A stretch of 64,000 nucleotides of DNA from Nelumbo lutea (Eukaryota > Streptophyta > Magnoliopsida > Proteales > Nelumbonaceae). The notes beneath the pieces were generated by a model, which worked only from the letters and a program-made list of their open reading frames with translations, was not told the DNA's origin and did no database searches. The stretch's first letter is position 1. The number at the start of each line of letters is the position of its first letter. Of the stretch, positions 24,534 through 35,999 are shown piece after piece. Location of the stretch: positions 136,233,017 through 136,297,016 of the forward strand of contig JAKGHH010000001.1 in NCBI GenBank assembly GCA_022828595.1. The letters run 5' to 3'. The position numbers were made by a program, and so were the translations under genes.

Positions 24534-24545
24534 GCTCTGATACCA
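24534..24545 (-). other. copia primer binding site, initiator Met tRNA
   Basis: The minus strand reads TGGTATCAGAGC, an exact match to the usual plant copia primer site, about ten bases inside the 5' LTR. Confidence 0.9.
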
Positions 24546-24555
24546 AGTAGAAATC

Positions 24556-24874
24556 TGTTGAATTAAAAAAAATATATATGAAAGAAAGTAGTTTCTTGTA
24601 GAGAGAAGGAAGAGAGAAGGAGAAGAAGAGAAGTTGAAAGAAAAGAGAGCAATAATCTGGTCACCCCCTTCACTTATTATTTATACTAAAATAATAGAAA
24701 ATACAAAGACAACTATGCCCTTTTAGGGCGACAAAACATAAAACAACATATATAACACTCAAAAAACATAATAAAATTTGGACTCACATAACTACTGTGG
24801 TTCCCACCTCCTACTAACAACTAACATAAAACATCTACTTAGAAAAACATCATAAAACTAATTAATCTTCAAAA
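24556..24874 (-). repeat. copia 5' LTR
   Basis: This copy of about 319 bp is slightly longer than its partner because of small insertions in the GA-rich part. Its outer terminus is mutated (TTCAAAA). It adjoins the primer binding site. Confidence 0.9.
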
Positions 24875-25431
24875 TCAGACGATCGATGATGAAAACTTGG
24901 CCATCATTGTCCTTGATGAAGTAAAAAGGAAAGGGATTGAGCTACATTTACATCGATCATCCAAATGTACAAGAGTGTAAAATGAGCATAAGGTGGGCTT
25001 GCTTTTTACATTGACAATTTTGACTGTTCTTAAATTCCATTAGTGTAGTTTTGTATTTACACTGCAAACAAACACAACCAAACTGAGTTGGAGTTGAAGA
25101 AGAAGATCAATGATTGGCGGTTTGTCTTACCTCATCGCTACCCTATTCAGTAGTTTTAGGAGTAGTAGCAACAGCATAGAGGAAGAATAAAAGTGGGAGG
25201 AAGAAGAAGGATGAGGAAGGGAGAAAAAAGGAGGGAGAGAGAGCATTTTGTATTACCTCATTGAAATGGGTTTATTGGTTGTTTGAGTAGGGGTGGTGAT
25301 AGAAAATGGGTTGGGGGGTCGAACAAGGTGCCTTAGGGTTTGGGGGGTTTATTAGGAGTTCTTCACTTTTTGAAAAAATACGAAATGGGAATCTCATTCC
25401 AAAGGGGGTTTGAAATATATAAATATAAAGC

Positions 25432-27460
25432 TGAAATGTGTAGTAAGAAGGCATGGGGATGAGGGAAATGGAATCTAACAGTATCTTTTTCCTTTTTTAT
25501 GGAAATTACAAGAATGCCACTCTCTACCAACTCTCTCTTTTGTTTTTTTCTTTCAAATTACAAGAATGCCACTCTCTATCCGTGGGCTATGCTGGGCCTG
25601 GGGTTTCAGGTCCACCGGCCGGCACGACCGAGCGGGCCATGTTGCCCGTGGGCTAACACGGTCTAGCCCGCAACCCGGCCCGACACATCCCATATATATT
25701 ATTTATGTATATATATATATATATTATATTATATATATATTTATATAATATTATATAAATTATAATTATATAATAATATATAGTATATAATATATTAATA
25801 AAATAAATATATATGTTTAATTTTACTATACTAATTTATTTAATTATTGTATATATAAGCAAATTTATACACAAAATTAATACAAAATTAAAATTTTAAG
25901 TTTTTTGTCATTTTTATAAATAAATAGCTTTAGCCCAATGCATGACCCGACTTGGCCCAAGGCTCGGGCCCAACCCGCAACACAGCACTGGCCCGCACGG
26001 GGCCGTGCCGGGCCGACCCCCAAATTTTTCACTAGGGAGGGTGACACGGCCTATGACGCCCGCAAGCTAGCACGACACAGCCTGCACTTTGCGCAGGCCG
26101 CCCACGGGCCATGTTGTGCCAACCCGACATGACCCACTTTACACCTCTACCAATTCTCTCTCTCTTTCTTACAAATTACAAGAATGCCATCTCTCTCTCC
26201 TTATAAATTACAAGAATGCCATTCTCTCTCTAACTGAGGGAGATCTCAACTCGGCATCTCGGCTGCTAGGGGACATGCAATCAAAGGTAGTCGAGTTCGA
26301 GTCGAGTCGAGTCGAGCTCGAACTTCTGAGCTCAACCTCAAGTCTCTAATTCGAATTGAGCTCAAGTTAGACGACACCTCGACCACTGAGGAAGACCTCG
26401 ACTCGGCACCTCGATCACTAAGAGAGACTCGACTCAGCACCTTGACAACTGAGGGAGACCTCAGCTCGACACCTTGTCAACTAAGGGAGACCTTAACTCG
26501 ACACCTCGCCTACTAGGGAAAGCTCGACACTTCAGCAGTTGAGGGAGACCTCGATTTGGCACCTCGGCAATTGAGGGAGACCTTGGCTCAGCACCTCGAC
26601 TACTTGAGAGACCTGCAATCAAAGGCAACCAAGCTCGAGCTCAAGTCTCTAATTCGAATCGTTCTCAAGACTAATAGTTTATGAGCGAGACCTTGCAACG
26701 CAAGGCCCCCTTCGCTAGTAAATATATTAAGCTAAAATGTGTACGTAAGAAGGCATGAGGATGAAGGAAATGGAATTTAACATTATTTTTTTTGCCTTTT
26801 TTTTCATAGAAATTACAAGAATGCCACTCTCTACCAACTCTATTTTTTGCTTTTGTTTTTTTTTTCTTTCAAATTACAAGAATGCCACTTTCTCCTACCA
26901 ACTCTCTCTCTCTTGCTTTTCTTTCTTTCAAATTACAAGAATGCCTCTCTCTCTCTCTCTTACCAATTCTCTCTCTCTCCCCCTTATAAATTACAAGAAT
27001 GCCACTCTCTCTCTAATTGAGGGAAACCTCAGCTCGGCATCTCGACAGCTAGGAGACCTGCAATCAGAGGTAGTCGAGTTTGAGCCGAGCTAAGCTCGAA
27101 TTTTTGAGTTCAACCTCAAGTCTCTAATTCGAATCGAGCTCGAGCTAGGCGACACCTTAACCACTAAGGAAGACCTCGGCTCGACACCTTAGCCACTGAG
27201 GGAGATTTTGGCTCAGTACCTCGACAACTGAGGGAGACCTCAGCTCGACACCTTGTCAACTAAGGGAGACCTTAGCTTGACACCTCGCATACTAGGGAAA
27301 CCTCAACTCGACACTTCAACAGCTAAGAGAGACCTCAGTTGCTTGAGAGACCTATAATCAAAGGTAATCGAGCTCGAACTTCCAAGCTTTTGACTCGAGC
27401 TAAAATCTCTAATTTGAATCGAGCTTGACCCTCATAGTTTGAGTGAGGCATGCACTACGT
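25432..27460. repeat. tandem segmental duplication (two units) rich in minisatellites
   Basis: Unit 1 (about 25432-26731) and unit 2 (about 26733-27460) both open with AAATGTGTA-GTAAGAAGGCATG and GAAATGGAAT. Both then carry several copies of TTACAAGAATGCCACTCTCT. After that come repeated blocks like GAGGGAGACCTCAGCTCG with CACCTCG spaced about 30 bases apart. Both end with AAGTCTCTAATTCGAATCG. Unit 1 is longer because a GC-armed element sits in it (25590-26141). There is no coding content. Confidence 0.75.
25590..26141. mobile_element. GC-armed, AT-cored repeat element, copy 1
   Basis: The arms are built from GGGCC/GGCCC words (for example CACGGGGCCGTGCCGGGCCG) around a core of nearly pure AT. 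The core and part of one arm match the reverse complement of the copy at 54.4-54.8 kb (shared AAGCTATTTATTTA and ACTTAAAATTTTAATTTT). The right end TTTACACCTCTA resembles hAT termini of the AGGGGTGT type. It interrupts the minisatellite of unit 1. Confidence 0.65.
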
Positions 27461-27685
27461 ATTAATGGGATAGGATGATTCGTGGCATCTTCTCGTTTGA
27501 GAAAACGGTATCCACATGTGCAACGATATTTGCACGTGTGTATATCGTTTCTATTTTCCCGCTGCCTCACTGCCTCACTCCATTTCTCTACTGTTTCTAT
27601 TTTTCCTCCTCCTCCCTCCCTCTCAAGTCTGAAGCCACTCGATCGTCCTTCTCTCTCCTCGCTCTGTCTTCGTCTAAAGGTTTTC

Positions 27686-27972
27686 AGATCTCTGTCCAGA
27701 AAAGGGATAAAATTCTCATCTCTATTTCTACGGTTAAGAAACAAAGGTTGAAATCCTAGCTATAGCTCGTGATTTTTTTTTTTTGTAGGTTTCATGGTTG
27801 TAGCTTATTCTAACCCTTTTTTCTTGCATTTTCAGGTATTCAAAGCCGTAACTGTTGATTGTAGCATGCAGGTACAGGTCATCGCTTCATATCTCTGTCC
27901 AGGAAAAGGGATAAGACCCTCATCTCTGTTTCTATGGTTGAGAAGTAAAGGATGAAACCCTAGCTCTATGTG
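27686..27972. repeat. direct repeat of about 80 bp
   Basis: TCTCTGTCCAGAAAAGGGAT at about 27690 recurs as TCTCTGTCCAGGAAAAGGGA at about 27891. In both copies the next bases give CTCATCTCT and end in CCTAGCT. The second copy abuts the kinase fragment at 27965. Confidence 0.7.
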
Positions 27973-28305
27973 GCCCCAAAGTATGCAACCACATGCAGGG
28001 TGTTTGACAAGTCAGACGTTTACAACTTTGGTGTTGTTCTTTTAGAATTAATGCAAGGGAAGAAATCTCTGGATCCATCATTCTATGAACATGGGAATGG
28101 CTTTAATATTGTTGCCTGGAGCAAATTGCTAATCAAAGAGTGTCGTGCTTCTGAGCTTTTCTTCCCAGAGCTGTGGGACGCAGGGCCCAAGGAGAATCTG
28201 TTGGGCATGTTAAAGTTGGCATTAGACTACACAGTGGAGTCACTTTCTGTGCGACCATCAATGAAGTATGTTGTTGAGAAACTAAAGCAGTTACAGACTA
28301 CCTAA
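27965..28305 (+). pseudogene. RPK2: RPK2-like receptor kinase, C-terminal kinase fragment
   Basis: The frame reads [20 protein letters not shown], then [46 protein letters not shown] and [15 protein letters not shown], followed by a stop. This is the last third of the kinase domain of the LRR receptor kinase RPK2/TOAD2, known in meristem, anther and embryo signalling. The APE motif that closes the activation segment is APK here. Everything upstream is missing (LRRs, membrane helix, ATP-binding lobe and catalytic loop), replaced by the duplicated non-coding block. An isolated fragment is the most likely reading. It could be the last exon of a larger gene, but no upstream kinase sequence is present on this strand. 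Confidence 0.8.
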
Positions 28306-31300
28306 CAGCTGACCCTACTGTCTCAGTTCTATATTGTTGGGATAGAAATCAGGTTATGGTGCTCATGCCCTTAAGGTCATAAATAAGATCAGGTCAGTTG
28401 CTCAGTCATAAATAATAACTGACAATGCATTCCCTTGTTTTCTTGCCTGACCAATCAGGAACAATTTTACTAATATAAAAAGATATAAGTTTGGAATCAT
28501 TATTTACCTGCCCTACACAAGGGGGCAGGTGAAAAATATAAAACAACTTGATTTATGAATGTAATTTTAGTGAGATCAATGTTGACTTATAATATCAAGT
28601 AATGTCATAGCTATTCTATGTTACACAAACAACCAAATATGTGCTTTCAGTTTTGTGACTGGTCTATGTAATTCTGATAGATCAGAGTAATTAAATGCAT
28701 ACAATTTGAAATTTTAGGCTATGGTTGTTCAGGATGTTAATGCTAAAGATAAAACATGGAATCATGTGGCAATTTTTTCTGATTCTCAAAAAACTCTCAA
28801 AGTTATCATTGGTTTTTTGGTTAATCTATTTTAATAGTCTCTTGGTATATATAAATATTTAAACAAAATATCTATTTCTTTTTGTTATGTTCCTAGGTGA
28901 GTTGTAGAACCAACAGATATAATGGCCTCCCATATGAAAAAACTCTAATATACAGGTCACATATGACAATCTTCCATATGCTCCTCTACAGAAATCATGT
29001 TGTCTTGTCGCATTCCATTAAGATTTGTTCAAGCTGGTTGTACTTGGATATCTTACCCAAGTATGATCCGGAACATGATACGATTTATTCTATAATAAAG
29101 TTGGTTGATGTAATGATGTTTATGGGAAAATTCCACTTTTTATTTTTTAAATGTTTCTTTTATTTACAAAAAAAGATTATATTGGATTTTAGTTTTAGTT
29201 TGTTTTGTTATACTTTACAGTTTAAACTTTTAATAGTTTTATTAGCATTAATCAATAATAATTATTTAAAAACTTACATTCAGTTAAATTAATTAATTAA
29301 TTACTTCCATTTAATTACATTAAGTGATATTAATTAACTCTATAAATAATCTTTCTCAGTACATGATTTTAATCGTAATCTTGGTAATTGCCTGTGCTCA
29401 GCACGGGTTCCCCTTGCCAAGCCTTACAATTGGCATGCTAGCCCAACTAGTTTAGATTTGCGTCCCACAACACATCCCTGCGATGTATTGGAAATATCTC
29501 CTGATAATAGTATAAAAAATGATGATATCATCATGGGAAAATGTTCACAAATGTAAACTCAGCCCAATCTGGTCCTAAGATAAAAGTATATCACTAGGTG
29601 TGGTGATTCAGGCGATCCATTTTTTATTAACTGCATCTTTGTGCTGAATCGGGTCAGAAGGGTGAACTGGGTACCGTTGTTGGTCTAGCTCCCCTTAGGG
29701 TCCGATCCCAACCAAGGATTACTTACTGGTTTCGATTGGGTTCATGTTAAGATCTAGGTTGTCAGGTTGAGTTAAGACCTTCCAATCCTGCCCAACATTG
29801 AATTGAACTCCGCTTAAGAAAATCTCCTCCCGGTCTAGTCGGATTGTCCAATTGCATGTCAACTCAGACCAAAGGAAGAGAACCCCGGTTTGGTCGAGCC
29901 AAAACATAAGACGAGTTAGAATTTGCAAGTAATCAAATTTGAACCCAAGCTCTTAAGAATTAAGAGTGCAGAGCTGTTACATGGAATTTAATATGACAAT
30001 CATTTGATTGAACTAACTACTTAAAAAGAGGGATAGGAACATTTCTACAAGTCGTTTTTGTGATAAATTTTGACTTTTCAAACATCCCATTGATATTGTG
30101 GGAGTGGGAAAAGGAGGTCTATACTATTTTTTTTTTCATTCACACGTCACTCGTCCTGCTGATGATTCCCGAAAATCCGTGTGTACCGATTCGGCATCCG
30201 ATCCAATTACTTTGGATTTGGGTGATATGTTTTGATGGGATAGATTTTGTAATCTGTATCTAATTAATAATTGAATCGAAATCGGGTTCGTCTTAATCCG
30301 ATCCAATTAAAAACCTGATTTAAATATATTATAATATTTTATTGATTTTAATATATAAATTTTATAAAATTATATTATATTATATATGAATTTATATATA
30401 TATATATATATATAATAAATTTGGTATATTATATTTACATTAACTTATAATATACTAAAGTTGAAAAGCGATTAGCTTTTTTTTTGTACTTTAAAAAGTT
30501 AAAACATAATCAGATTAAATCCAAATCCCATTTGAGTCCGTTAGGATTCAAGATTCAAATCAAAGGTCTTCAAATTCATCGAATTTTAGATACAAATTTT
30601 TAATAATTGGATCAAATTCATATTTTTCTGGATCTGATCCTATTACAACCCTATTCATCACCATATATGTTTTGGGCTTTGAAAATTGCAAATTTGAAAG
30701 TCCATCCAAACACAACCTTAATTTATTAATAACCCAAATGAAAAGTACATGTGTGCAAGAATGAGTAATAAGATTTTCAAACATAACCAACGCAGCCAAG
30801 TCCAAATGAGTTAGCCCAAGCTTGTCCAACCTAAGTTGTGTTGGGTTCAAGTTTAACTCAGGCACAGTAGACCTGTTCAAGGGCTGGGATAGGACCGGGG
30901 GCTTGGGTTAGATTTTACCACATATCAACAAGAAGTATCCAGGCCTAAGCCCAACCTGATCCCAACCTAGAAGGTAGAAGCCCTATCTAAATAGAAAGTA
31001 AAAGTAAATTTGAGACTCGAGCAAAATTTATCATATACTATTAATATATTAATTTTTATTATATATGATAATAATAATATTATTGAGCCAGATTTATTTA
31101 CAAAATCCCGAGCCCGAAAAAAAATAATTGAACCTGATACTTGTGGCTCGAGCCCGAGTCTGGGGCCTAAAATTTATGCTTTCAGCTCGAGCCTGCGACT
31201 AAGCCCACAGGCAAACCTACCCAACTACCTGACCTATGAACAGCCCTAGGCTCAGTTTGGGTTGTCCAACTAAGGCTTTAATCTTGGGCTGGGCTGTGGT

Positions 31301-31732
31301 GGGTCTGGGCCTGAGGTCTAAGTCTTATGATTCAGGATGGATTGGTACTAACCAGGCCCAATCTGCCCAGCTGCACCCTTATGCACATTGAAGATTGCTA
31401 ACTTATTGAGGTGTAGTTTTTCATTGTTCTCATCATAACAAAGTAACAAAATTTCTCCAGAACTGTAAGAAATTGTAATTGAATTTTTCTGGGTATGGCT
31501 TAATATACACCCCTTAGCCTTACTCTATAGCCTTGGTTAAATGAGCATATACATTGAGTGGTCTTCACTCTTTGGCCTTGGTTGCCTAGTCCAATGTCTA
31601 GCGACGGTTGCAATAGGGCTTAATCCGAACTCCGAAGCCCAATTAAGTCTAGCTTTAGTGGGATTTGCTATAATTGAGTACCCCAATTTATAAAACCCAG
31701 ACCTTGGATTCTACATGACTTAGTCAAAGAGA
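28306..31732. other. AT-rich intergenic DNA with repeat debris
   Basis: No gene is supported. Debris includes AT microsatellite near 30388-30410. A segment at 30270-30660 and another at 30860-31390 have GC-containing word repeats like GGATCGGATC or AGCCCGAGTC flanking AT-rich cores, in the style of the GC-armed elements, but no ends can be fixed. Open frames here (for example 28897-29292) have no recognisable content. Confidence 0.45.
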
Positions 31733-31905
31733 CTATATATCACCAAGCAGGAAGGTAGCACATCAGACATCGTCGGATAATTGCTTCAAGAATCATACTG
31801 AATCCAACCAACATAAAATTTTGGAAGATGACAGGTCTCCCTCTCAGATGCTACTTCGTCTTTGTTATTATCATGACTTTGACAAAATTTCTTCCTTCCA
31901 TACCA
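31733..31905 (+). other. possible gene start: TATA-like box plus short signal-peptide exon
   Basis: A CTATATATCACC box near 31733 is followed after about 95 bases by an ATG at 31828. It opens MTGLPLRCYFVFVIIMTLTK, which looks like a secretion signal. The frame reaches FLPSIPN and then a GTGAGA that could be a splice donor, before a stop. There is no downstream exon I can recognise. This is only a candidate. Confidence 0.2.
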
Positions 31906-32199
31906 AATGTGAGAGAGAGAGAGAGGTTATAGAATCTAAGATGTAACATGCTTTAATGGGTCACAGAGATCTAGTATAATAGGTTCTTTTATTTCAGTTG
32001 GTCAAGGATTGATGGATACTTTTTTTTTATTTGCTTTATAATAATAAAAGGGTTTCATTAAAAGTCTGGGATATTTTAAAGTTTTTAAAATATTTGTATA
32101 TTGATATATTATCTGGATATAACAATACCAATATCAATATCATTTCAATATTTTAATCTTTGCCTTTATTTCAATGTAAAAGTGGAAGAAAGCAAAGTA

Positions 32200-32520
32200 T
32201 CATGCATCCCTTTGGTTTTACATCGAACCATGAAAGTGATTGTTGTGTTTTGAAAAATGCCATAGGTGAAAAGTGTAAAGTTTTATATTGATAAAATTGA
32301 TTTAGTATTTATATCGATAATTGATGTAAAACTTTACGTTTGATAGGTTTTACATCGATTATTGACATAAAACTCCACACCATCAAAACATACTTAAAAC
32401 TGAACTGGAATGGAGTTTTACGTCGGTCATGATTACACTCTCCTTCCAAATGCAAACAAAATCGAATTGGTGTAAATTTTTACACCGTTTTTTATTTACA
32501 CCAATTCCAAATGCAGTCTT
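32200..32520. repeat. MITE remnant of the TGCGTTTGG family
   Basis: The reverse complement of the right end reads GACTGCATTTGGAATTGGTG followed by TAAAT, close to the end of the split MITE at 18.7 kb. An inner palindrome (ATTGGTGTAAATTTTTACAC...TTTACACCAAT) lies at 32466-32510. The left end is uncertain. Confidence 0.5.
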
Positions 32521-32984
32521 TATGTTGAACCGATCAAAACTTTCAGTCTTTGCTTGGTTGGAGTATGAATGCAAATTTGTAGAGTGCAAAACAAAAATGT
32601 TTGGTTCATGTGAGTGCAAAGTGGTTCAAGATTTACACACCCACTTTGCAATCAGCTCATTTGTTTCGAAAGACACAAATAAGAATACGATTTTTGTGGA
32701 TGCTTGGCATTTCCATCAATGCAAATACAACTATTTCTTGCTACCAAATGGTGTTCCGGCTACTCCCACCATTAAACAAATATAAAAAAATAACAAGATG
32801 CTCGGATATACAATGGGCATCTTGGTAAAAAATAACAACGTAAAAACAACCAGCTACTCCCACCATAAATGCAAATACAACAATCTCTTCTACCAAGTAA
32901 ATTAGTTTCTCTCTCCTCTTCACACCAACGACGACTACTCTTTTTGAATAGGAACTATGGAACTTCCAAACGGCATAGAATTAG

Positions 32985-33373
32985 CAGCCTAGGCATCTTG
33001 TCGCAAATGTATTCGCTCTGATCTTTATCAAAATGCTGGAAGGCTTTATATAGATGTTCATCTCTTTCTAGCTTGTGCATAGGTTGTAGTAATAAATTCA
33101 ATATAATCGATTGTTCCATTTCCATCCACATCAGCATGAAAAAGAAAGAAATGATCAACCCAAGAATTTAAGACATGTAAAATAAAAGATCAAGAAATCT
33201 AGCTTATTTTTTTCAATGCAGTTATATCTTACAACTTCCATGAGTTGTTTGACTTCAACCTCTGATAGCTTTGATCCAAGTCAAGCCAACCCTGTCTTTA
33301 GTTCTTCATAGGTGATTATAAAGGAAAACAGTCTTGCTCCAAGCAGCTCTGAAGCAAACATTGCTTCAGGACC
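32985..33373 (-). pseudogene. CPK: calcium-dependent protein kinase EF-hand fragment, broken
   Basis: Two exon pieces keep their intron. The first (about 33373-33236) reads ITYEELKTGLA, stop, LGSKLSEVEVKQLMEVV and ends at a GTAAG donor. The second (about 33141-32985) reads ADVDGNGTIDYIEFIT, shifts by one base, then HKLERDEHLYKAFQHFDKDQSEYI. These are EF-hands 1 to 3 of the calmodulin-like domain of a plant CDPK, which senses calcium and releases the kinase. The stop and frameshift make it a pseudogene. The retained intron shows the copy came from DNA, not from spliced RNA. The kinase domain is absent. Confidence 0.85.
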
Positions 33374-33399
33374 TGGATTCAAAACAACCAGCTCACACC

Positions 33400-34343
33400 A
33401 CTCACAACAGGAAGCAAACGTTGGAACATAGCAGTGTGTTTGCACTTCCCAGAATGCTTTTGAAATGAAGTGGAATTATGGAAATAAGAAAACGTATATC
33501 CACAACACAACTGGTATGAAAACTTAAACCATAATATATATATATTTTTTGAAAAATAATAGTTCATAACCGCAAACTGACGCTACAATCAAATTTCTCA
33601 TATAATAAATATTAACAGAACTATCCCAAAATTCTCCTCCCTAGTGATTTCATATCCCATAAAATAGGAAGGACGCTCTTAATGCAATATTGCAACAAAT
33701 AAGGATCAAAGCAGCAAAGAGCACCTGCAGCACTTGTCACAGAAGAATTTGTCCTCAGCATTCAAAGTCTCTGTAGAGCACCAGCCCCTTATGAGTACCA
33801 ATAATCCAATGTCCAATTGATACATTAGCAGTGGAAGCCCTACATGGCAAGTTAAAATATTTTAAACTCTAAAAAGACAATAGCAAAATCAGTAGAAATT
33901 TAGGGCAAATGACAAATTGAATATTTTCCTTCACCTGTCAAATAAGAATAAGTCCCAGAAGAATAATATCAGAAAGGAAGAAGGTTTGTCTTACTGAAAT
34001 GTTGAAGCTAGAGCTCATCAAGTTTACTAATCATAAGAAAAACAAGATATCAACATATAATATTTGTTTTTTCATAACCAAAACACAACAGATAAGAACC
34101 ATAATCAACAATTCAGACATGTTAGGGTATCTATGCATGGGATAGCCCCAAAAAATACTATGCGTTGCTTTAGATCCTCAATCAAATGTATTTCTCCCAT
34201 TGCTCAACTGTAACCACAAAAAGAAGAGGATTTAGTAGAGCAAGCATTTATAAACCCAATTATATCAAAGTATGAAAGGGACAAAATGAGAGATAAGAGC
34301 GGTTTAAACCTGTGTAGATTAGCAAAATTATCTCCTCTCACTA
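33400..34343. other. non-coding part of the Harbinger-like unit
   Basis: AT-rich with no frame I can support. The transposase gene that an autonomous element would carry is not here. Confidence 0.4.
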
Positions 34344-35393
34344 TCAAGTCAATTTCCTAAAGCAACTTAGAGATGACAGATTGGACCATTTTGACCCTAC
34401 GAGGCTTATCTTTGGTAAGAAATATTTTACTTCCCTATCATTTCGAGCAAAATAGCCAAACACACCATCTAATTCTTCATGATCAAACCCGTCCAAGTCC
34501 ATGACCTCATTCCATAGCTCCTTGAGAAATTCTTGCTCGCTTTGAACTGTGTGAGAATTTGCAATCTTGTTCATTGTTTCATTCATCGTAACAATTGAAC
34601 TCAAAAACTCATCATCAGATTTTGTCTTATTGCCATGAACCCTCTTCTTCATACTTGTTGAAAATGTTGACTCGCGTTGTGTAGGCTCTAATTGAGTCCA
34701 TCACTGATAAACACTGGTGTTGATGCATCTTCATCAATATCTGCATCATTTTCATCACAACCAGTTCCTTCAATCTCTGTTTCATTTTCCAACTCAATAC
34801 CTTCTCTAGCATCTTCACCTGTTGCTTGGTTAGTTCCCAATACCACTTACATTTCATCATACATTTCCACAACACGCCCCTTTACATTAACTGCAAGTGG
34901 ATTGGCCTACAATGTACAATTCATAATTAATACATGCTTCACTAACCATTTTTTTTTATAAATGAAGATTTACATAAATATATGTTTACCTGTATATACT
35001 CCTTCCAAACTTCAGGGTCAGATTGAATTTGATTTTTTGCTTCATTCCAACCGAAGCCACTTGTACCTAACAACTTCTTATCTGCATAAATTGGCTTCAA
35101 GGTTCTCATCCGATTCTTAATGTGTAGTGTTTTCAGTTCAACTCCGAATCGTTTGGTCATTTCCTTGCATGCTTATATGTATGCTGATGTTTTGAACCCC
35201 TTGTCAATCTTGTTGCCTAGTGCAACTTGATCAGCAAGCAGCTCAATTAATGCTTTATCCATCACATCACACCACTGAAGCTGTCAGGTTCTTTCATGCT
35301 TAGTAGAGGTAGAGTGATAGGCAATAGGATGTCCTTACCCTTACCCTTTTTACTTTCGACAGATGAAACTTGGGTATCCTTTCCAGAAACCAT
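34344..35393 (-). pseudogene. Myb/SANT-like protein (Harbinger ORF1 / L10-interacting MYB type), broken
   Basis: The start at 35393 gives MVSGKDTQVSS. After a frame change the Myb/SANT-like domain reads VMDKALIELLADQVALGNKI, hits an in-frame stop, then continues RFGVELKTLHIKNRMRTLK and GFGWNEAKNQIQSDPEVWKEYI. A splice donor-like GTAAAC follows at about 34990. The C-terminal part lies at 34875-34344, with FLKELWNEVMDLDGFDHEEL. This architecture occurs in proteins encoded by PIF/Harbinger elements, where they help the transposase bind DNA, and in host MYB-like relatives. The stop inside the domain marks it as decayed. Confidence 0.7.
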
Positions 35394-35639
35394 CCCTAAC
35401 AAACATTATATCCCATGAATAAATAGTATACATGTAATTAACAAATACATTAAGAAATAAACACAAATGAGTTATAAATCCAATTAACATATTGGCACAT
35501 CCAATTAAAGATATTTATAATAAAATTAGCATGTTCAAAAAGCTAATTAAAGAACGCATGCAACAATAAAAACAATGGTTAAACATCATGAGTTTCAGAA
35601 ATCAGAAACACCATTTCTTTTTTTTTTCATATTATATTC

Positions 35640-35990
35640 CTGATTTAAAATCTATATTTGATTGTTTCAGAACTAGCTATATGGATTCCACATCTTAACC
35701 CAAACAGATTCAGCACTCTCATCCAAATCCAATGGGTGAAGTTACAGTGAATTGGCAAATGAATAGAAGATTCCACAGTTCAACCACATAAGATGCAGCC
35801 CAAGTCCTCCACCTCTAAACCTCTTCTAACTAAATTATCTTTTCTTAAAATCTTATCTAGCAATGTTGACCAAACAAAGAAAGCCAGCTTAGAGGGAACA
35901 GATTTGATCCAGACTTGGGAAGTGAGAAGACTCCTCCCTAGACAAGCTATGGGAGAAGGATTTCACAAAGAAGGTGCCTGATTTCTCAAA
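35640..35990 (-). mobile_element. LINE ORF2 zinc-binding-region fragment
   Basis: The minus strand reads VWIKSVPSKLAFFVWSTLL followed by DKILRKDNLVRRGLEVEDL. A shifted frame then gives HLPIHCNFTHWIWMRVL. This is the zf-RVT region at the C-terminus of plant LINE ORF2. Only about 250 bp are recognisable and a frame break separates the two parts. Confidence 0.75.
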
Positions 35991-35999
35991 GAACCATTT

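Larger units (their letters stand above)
19387..24874 (-). mobile_element. Ty1/copia retrotransposon with both LTRs, inactive
   Basis: The element reads right to left: 5' LTR 24874-24556, primer site, gag, protease, integrase, RT, RNase H, purine tract, 3' LTR 19689-19387. LTRs begin TGTTGAA and end TTCAACA (left copy exact; the right copy's outer end is TTCAAAA). They differ by several small indels and substitutions, so the insertion is not recent. The expected 5-bp target duplication is not apparent (GAAAT before, TCAGA after). Every coding domain has stops or frameshifts. Gene order protease-integrase-RT-RNase H defines copia. Confidence 0.9.
18732..25080. mobile_element. MITE with TGCGTTTGG-type ends, split by the copia element
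   Basis: The left end reads GGTTGCGTTTGGAAGTGGTG followed by TAAAT. The reverse complement of the right end (about 25080-25040) reads GGTTGTGTTTGTTTGCAGTG followed by TAAAT. The left part runs to 19386 and the right part resumes at 24875. Both inner parts share motifs such as GTGAAAACCTGACCATC and ATGAAAACTTGGCCATC. The original element would be about 860 bp. Such ends are typical of PIF/Harbinger-like plant MITEs, but this assignment is inference. Confidence 0.6.

Noticed and set aside
28897..29292. 131-residue open frame in AT-rich DNA
   Set aside because: Long Phe/Leu/Lys runs reflect AT-rich sequence; no recognisable family.
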